In this document: positions 60,392-64,000 of the stretch, piece after piece
Layout of the letters: each line of letters opens with the position of its first letter
Numbering within the stretch: position 1 is the stretch's first letter
Assembly (NCBI GenBank): GCA_009910795.1
Contig: VMEE01000093.1
Coordinates: forward strand, 1-64,000
Length of the DNA stretch: 64,000 nt
Reading direction: 5' to 3'
Origin: Dehalobacter sp. CP
GTDB taxonomy: Bacteria > Bacillota_B > Desulfitobacteriia > Desulfitobacteriales > Syntrophobotulaceae
Position numbers and translations under genes: made by a program
Notes under the pieces: generated by a model
What the model saw: the letters and a program-made list of their open reading frames with translations, nothing else
Database searches by the model: none
Told to the model about the DNA's origin: nothing

Positions 60392-60994
60392 ATGATGTTG
60401 ATTTTGGCTTCGGCTTCGCCGCGGAGGCGTGAGCTTCTGGAGGAATGGGGATATGACTTCAGACTTGTCAGTGCTCCGGTCGACGAAGTTCTTCCACCGG
60501 ATGTTTGGCCTGAGACAGGCGTACAGGATCTTGCCAGACGCAAGGCACTTTCCGGATTTGAAGCGTGGCTTGATTTAAGCGGTTCGGCCGATGATTTGGT
60601 TTTAGGCGCCGATACCCTTGTGGTGCTGGACCATATTGTGCTCGGAAAGCCTGCTGACGAGGAGGAAGCGGAACGAATGCTTCTTAACTTAAGCGGAAAA
60701 ACACACCGGGTGATGACCGCAATTGCGTTAGCCGCAATGGACAAGGTTCGGCAGATCAGCGTAGAGACTGCTGTTGAGATTACAACTGTGTCTTTTCGGG
60801 AGCTGAAGGTTCAGGAAATCAAGGATTATATTATGACAGGGGAACCGATGGATAAAGCCGCCGCTTACGGGATTCAGGGCGGAGCTGGCGGGTTTGTGAC
60901 AGCAGTCAGTGGTTCCTGGTCGAATGTGGTTGGACTGCCGATGGAGCTTCTGGTGCGAAAGCTTGAGGATAAGGGGATTTCCCCTAAAAAATAA
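60392..60994 (+). CDS. maf: Maf family nucleotide pyrophosphatase
   Basis: This 200-residue protein hydrolyses dTTP, UTP and modified nucleotides; in Bacillus it is linked to septum formation. It begins MLILASASPRRRELLEEWGY, has ARRKAL, then VLGADTLVVLDHIVLGKPADEEEAERML, GKTHRVMTAIAL and IQGGAGGFVTAVSGSWSNVVGLPMELL, all conserved. Two ATGs lie at 60392 and 60395; the ribosome binding site is weak. It is 29 bp upstream of radC and in the Bacillus maf-radC-mreBCD order. Confidence 0.94.
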   Translation: MMLILASASPRRRELLEEWGYDFRLVSAPVDEVLPPDVWPETGVQDLARRKALSGFEAWLDLSGSADDLVLGADTLVVLDHIVLGKPADEEEAERMLLNLSGKTHRVMTAIALAAMDKVRQISVETAVEITTVSFRELKVQEIKDYIMTGEPMDKAAAYGIQGGAGGFVTAVSGSWSNVVGLPMELLVRKLEDKGISPKK

Positions 60995-61023
60995 AAGGTA
61001 CCTTAAAATACGAGGAAAAAGAG

Positions 61024-61707
61024 ATGAATTACCGCCGGCTAAAGGACTTGCCTGAAGATTTAAAACCAAGGGAACGTCTTCATCAGCATGGTTCGGAAAA
61101 CCTATCCACCAAAGAAATACTGGCGATACTGCTGAGAACCGGTTCAAGAGGGGAAAATGTCCTGGAACTATCTGAACGAATCTTGACGGAAACGGGCGGA
61201 CTGACTGGCCTGGCCAGATTATCTGTTGATGAATTAAAACAGGTTCACGGCATAGGACCAGCCAAAGCGGCTCAAGTCAAGGCAGCCTTGGAAATCGGCA
61301 AACGGAGTGTCTGCGCTGATCCCATGTCACGCCCGGTGATCAACACGCCATCAGACGCGGCCGATCTGGTCATGGAGGAGATGCGGAAGCTCGACCGGGA
61401 ACACTTCAGGATCATACACTTAAGCACCCGGAACAATGTACTGGGCATAAGTCCTGTATCGGTCGGGTCTCTCAATTCATCCATTGTGCATCCCAGGGAG
61501 TGTTTTAAGGATGCCATCCGGCGTAACACGAATACAATTATTTTGCTGCATAATCATCCGAGCGGCGATCCTTCGCCCAGCAGGGAAGACCTTGATATTA
61601 CCAAAAGGCTTGCCGAAGGCGGAAAAATATTAGGGATTGAGGTATTGGATCATATCATCATTGGGGATAAAAAGTATGTCAGCCTGAAAGAACAGGGGAT
61701 CATCTAG
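61024..61707 (+). CDS. radC: RadC family JAB/MPN-domain protein
   Basis: This 227-residue protein has a helix-hairpin-helix segment in the N-terminal half (LARLSVDELKQVHGIGPAKAAQVKAALEIG). The C-terminal half is a JAMM metal site (NTIILLHNHPSGDPSPSREDLDITKRLAEGGKIL, H-x-H-x(10)-D with the distant glutamate in LVMEEM). Its role in DNA repair was inferred historically and is uncertain. The length is normal. Its position between maf and mreB is conserved in Firmicutes. Confidence 0.94.
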   Translation: MNYRRLKDLPEDLKPRERLHQHGSENLSTKEILAILLRTGSRGENVLELSERILTETGGLTGLARLSVDELKQVHGIGPAKAAQVKAALEIGKRSVCADPMSRPVINTPSDAADLVMEEMRKLDREHFRIIHLSTRNNVLGISPVSVGSLNSSIVHPRECFKDAIRRNTNTIILLHNHPSGDPSPSREDLDITKRLAEGGKILGIEVLDHIIIGDKKYVSLKEQGII

Positions 61708-61938
61708 CCCGACCTTTAGCCTAACAGTACCACTGTCGAAAGATCACCACAAATATAAAAAAATATTGAAAAATAGGAAATATTCATTAATTTGATGCAA
61801 AAAAATGATATAATAAAACGATGCCATAGCAATACGAAATATGGTATGAAAAATTCCACTTTGTGGGAGACTGAGAAAAGACTGCCAGGCATCACTTGAA
61901 ATTTGAAATGATTTATCTTGAAGGGAGATTTACAAAAC

Positions 61939-62955
61939 ATGGTTTTTTCCAAGGACCTCGGAATCGATCTGGGAACCGCCAATACCCTTGTACATATGAA
62001 AGGCAAAGGAATCATAGTACGGGAGCCTTCAGTGGTTGCTATGGATATAGAGAAGAACGAGCCTCTGGCGGTTGGAGACAGAGCCAAGGAGATGATCGGA
62101 AGAACTCCGGGAAATATTGTTGCCATCAGACCGTTGAAAGACGGCGTAATCTCGGATTTCAATGTTACTCAAAAAATGCTTAAATATTTTATCAACAGGG
62201 CTTTAGGATCAAAATTCTTATTTGCGCGGCCCCGGGTCGTCATTTGTGTGCCGTCCGGAGTTACCGCAGTTGAAAAAAGAGCTGTCAAGGAAGCAGCTCT
62301 TGCAGCCGGAGCAAAAGATCCGATCATTATGGAAGAGCCAATGGCTGCCGCCATCGGAGCAGGCCTGCCCGTGAGTGATCCTACCGGCAATATGATTGTC
62401 GATATCGGCGGAGGCACAACTGAAGTCGCCGTGATCTCGATGGGAGGCATCGTTACAGCCGGCTCGATCCGGGTAGCCGGAGATGAGATGGATGATGCCA
62501 TTATTGCGTATATCAAGAAAACTTATAACCTCTCCGTCGGTTATCAGTCGGCTGAGAACATCAAAATGGAGATCGGAGCGGCCTATATGCCGGAAAAAGG
62601 TTTGACGTATGCCATCAAAGGACGCGATCTCCTGACAGGTCTCCCCAAGAACGTTGAGATTACTTCCGAAGAAATTGTTGAAGCCTTAAATGAGCCGGTA
62701 AATGCTATTGTTGATGCGGTAAAGAACTGCCTTGAGAAAACACCTCCGGAACTGGCGGCAGATATCATGGACAGAGGCATTATTATGGCGGGAGGCGGAT
62801 CACTGTTAAGAAATCTGGACAGGCTAATTGCCGATCAGACAGGGATACCCGTCCACCTTGCTGAGGATCCGCTTTCCTGCGTTGCACTGGGTACCGGTAA
62901 AGTGCTTGAGAATGAGGAAATTCTAAGAAGGATTGCCGCTATGCAGAAGAATTAA
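61939..62955 (+). CDS. mreB: Rod shape-determining protein MreB
   Basis: This 338-residue bacterial actin guides lateral wall synthesis. Phosphate-1 is [29 protein letters not shown], phosphate-2 is [20 protein letters not shown], and the adenosine loop is [33 protein letters not shown] and the membrane-side hydrophobic residues are typical. The start at 61939 lies ten bases after AAGGGAGA; the frame extends seven codons upstream to a TTG that overlaps this site. A TATAAT lies at 61809-61814, so the gene may have its own promoter. The 230-base gap before it otherwise shows little. Confidence 0.96.
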   Translation: MVFSKDLGIDLGTANTLVHMKGKGIIVREPSVVAMDIEKNEPLAVGDRAKEMIGRTPGNIVAIRPLKDGVISDFNVTQKMLKYFINRALGSKFLFARPRVVICVPSGVTAVEKRAVKEAALAAGAKDPIIMEEPMAAAIGAGLPVSDPTGNMIVDIGGGTTEVAVISMGGIVTAGSIRVAGDEMDDAIIAYIKKTYNLSVGYQSAENIKMEIGAAYMPEKGLTYAIKGRDLLTGLPKNVEITSEEIVEALNEPVNAIVDAVKNCLEKTPPELAADIMDRGIIMAGGGSLLRNLDRLIADQTGIPVHLAEDPLSCVALGTGKVLENEEILRRIAAMQKN

Positions 62956-62973
62956 AAGCGGGAGGAGAAATCG

Positions 62974-63840
62974 GTGGGGAAAAAAATAAATCCCATGGGT
63001 ATAGCCGTTCTCGTTTTTGCTGTTCTGCTGATCACTTTGACGACGATCCATTTGACCGGACTCGGCAGTCAGTCTCCGAACCCTGTCGGGAACGCCATGC
63101 AAAGAGTACTTTCACCGATAGAAAGTGCGATTTGGAATCTGGGAGATGGGATTAAAGATAATTTTCGGGCGATTTTCAGTTTTCGGACTGTCAAAGCAGA
63201 AAATGAGGAACTTCGTAAACAGGTAGAAACGCTCACGGGAGACAATCTTCAGCTCAAACAACAGGTACTGGCTGCCCTGCGCTATCAGGAACTTGATGCT
63301 GTTTTTCAAAGTCCCTCGCTGGAGAGCTATGAGAAAATTGGAGCCACCATTATAAACCGTAATCCTTCAGCCTGGTATCAGACAGTCACCGTCAATAAAG
63401 GCAGTGATCACGGCGTAAAAGTGGGTAATCCTGTTGTTGCCAATCTGGGTCTGGTCGGGAAAGTCATTTCTGTCACCCCGAAGACCTCGGATGTTTTACT
63501 GCTACTCGACGGAGAGGGACAGGTTGGCGCCTTTGCCAGGGGTAATAAAGGTGAGGCAATTTTTGGGATTGTCAAAGGTACGTATAAGAAAAACACCAGG
63601 CTGAATTCCTCAGGAGAACTCGAAATGAATTTCCGGCAGGACGATGAAGTCAATGCAGGAGATTTGGTATATACTTCGGGTTTAGGAGAGGTCTATCCCA
63701 AGGACATTCCGATTGGTGTTGTTACCGAGATTAAAATTGATGCGAAAGGCTTGCTGAAGGTAGCCTCGATCGAACCCATTGTTGATTTTGATTCTCTGGA
63801 GGAAGTCTATGTAGTGAGCATTCCGGAGGGCAGTCGATGA
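62974..63840 (+). CDS. mreC: Rod shape-determining protein MreC
   Basis: This 288-residue bitopic protein links MreB to the wall synthases. It has one N-terminal membrane helix (GIAVLVFAVLLITLTTIHLTG), a coiled coil (about 70-98, VKAENEELRKQVETLTGDNLQLKQQVLAAL), and the beta-domain core (GATIINRNPSAWYQTVTVNKGSDHGVKVGNPVVANLGLVGKVI, DDEVNAGDLVYTSGLGEVYPKDIPIGVV). The GTG start lies six bases after GGGAGGAG. It overlaps mreD. Confidence 0.95.
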   Translation: MGKKINPMGIAVLVFAVLLITLTTIHLTGLGSQSPNPVGNAMQRVLSPIESAIWNLGDGIKDNFRAIFSFRTVKAENEELRKQVETLTGDNLQLKQQVLAALRYQELDAVFQSPSLESYEKIGATIINRNPSAWYQTVTVNKGSDHGVKVGNPVVANLGLVGKVISVTPKTSDVLLLLDGEGQVGAFARGNKGEAIFGIVKGTYKKNTRLNSSGELEMNFRQDDEVNAGDLVYTSGLGEVYPKDIPIGVVTEIKIDAKGLLKVASIEPIVDFDSLEEVYVVSIPEGSR

Positions 63841-64000
63841 AACGTTTTATCGTAATGTTACTGATTCTTATTGTCTGTCTCATCCTCCCGGGGACAATCT
63901 TCCATTATTGGTCATGGGCCGGCATAAAACCTGATTTGGCCATGCTCTGGGTTATTTATATCGCTCTGCACCACCGACCGGCTCAGGGAATTGTGTATGG
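63837..64000 (+). CDS. mreD: Rod shape-determining protein MreD (3' end outside window)
   Basis: The ATG at 63837 overlaps the mreC stop (ATGA). The 54 visible residues begin MKRFIVMLLILIVCLILPG, then FHYWSWAGIKPDLAMLWVIYIALHHRPAQGIVYG, the usual first membrane helices and the conserved K/PDL motif of MreD, a polytopic partner in rod-shape wall synthesis. The reading frame is still open at the window edge. Confidence 0.9.
   Translation, partial: MKRFIVMLLILIVCLILPGTIFHYWSWAGIKPDLAMLWVIYIALHHRPAQGIVY

Overview
The window reads as chromosome from a spore-forming, anaerobic member of the Firmicutes in the Peptococcaceae group; Dehalobacter and Desulfitobacterium are the genera whose gene content I recall as closest. 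The evidence is a set of sporulation and germination genes (spoIIR, sleB, a GerMN lipoprotein, ytvI, lonB, a spoIIB-like SPOR gene), clostridial-type partners (two-subunit class I fumarase, Rex, citramalate synthase), cobalamin salvage under a B12 riboswitch, and Bacillus-like gene orders. The organism is an inference from content, not from a search.

Layout. 1-2600: the end of an acidic protein, then small minus-strand genes (DUF2922, DUF1659, DUF3102, a coiled-coil protein built on 21-bp repeats). 2700-8090: an RND efflux pair and its TetR regulator, with a palindromic operator just downstream of a promoter. 8220-19110: envelope and spore genes (YtvI, an S41 protease homologue lacking its catalytic lysine, SleB, YlbF family, SGNH hydrolase, ZIP transporter, SpoIIR, an orphan LytTR regulator, GerMN lipoprotein). 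19320-24260: MarR regulator, fumarase, O-methyltransferase, RNase PH, RdgB. 24350-28670: two tRNA clusters (Pro-Arg-His and Gln-Leu) around a duplicated tRNA-His 3' end, an IS200-type element, a frameshifted fibronectin gene, and an IclR regulator near a gene of unknown function that carries twin palindromes in front of it.

28990-44500: a glycolipid-type glycosyltransferase, then tig and clpX, then an inserted cobalamin block (riboswitch, BtuF, BtuC, BtuD-like, CbiZ) and an SPFH/ribbon-helix-helix pair, then lonB-lonA-engB. In Bacillus subtilis tig-clpX-lonB-lonA-engB is continuous, so the middle block is lineage-specific. 44650-49330: a cation antiporter, membrane proteins, and a three-gene set for lipid-linked sugar transfer. 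49380-64000: RNase J, then valS-folC-(diguanylate cyclase)-spoIIB-like-rex-cimA-maf-radC-mreB-mreC-mreD, which follows the Bacillus valS-folC-spoIIB-maf-radC-mreBCD order with insertions.

Most of the window is ordinary core genome. The less ordinary signals are: three families of short dispersed inverted-repeat elements in intergenic space, one of which supplies stop codons to its neighbours; a long attenuator-like leader on valS that has no clear canonical T-box; helically phased 11-bp repeats before the S41 gene; the tRNA-His 3'-end duplication; and large unexplained C-terminal extensions on both CbiZ and its neighbouring ABC ATPase. I saw no CRISPR array, prophage, rRNA operon or recognisable defence system.
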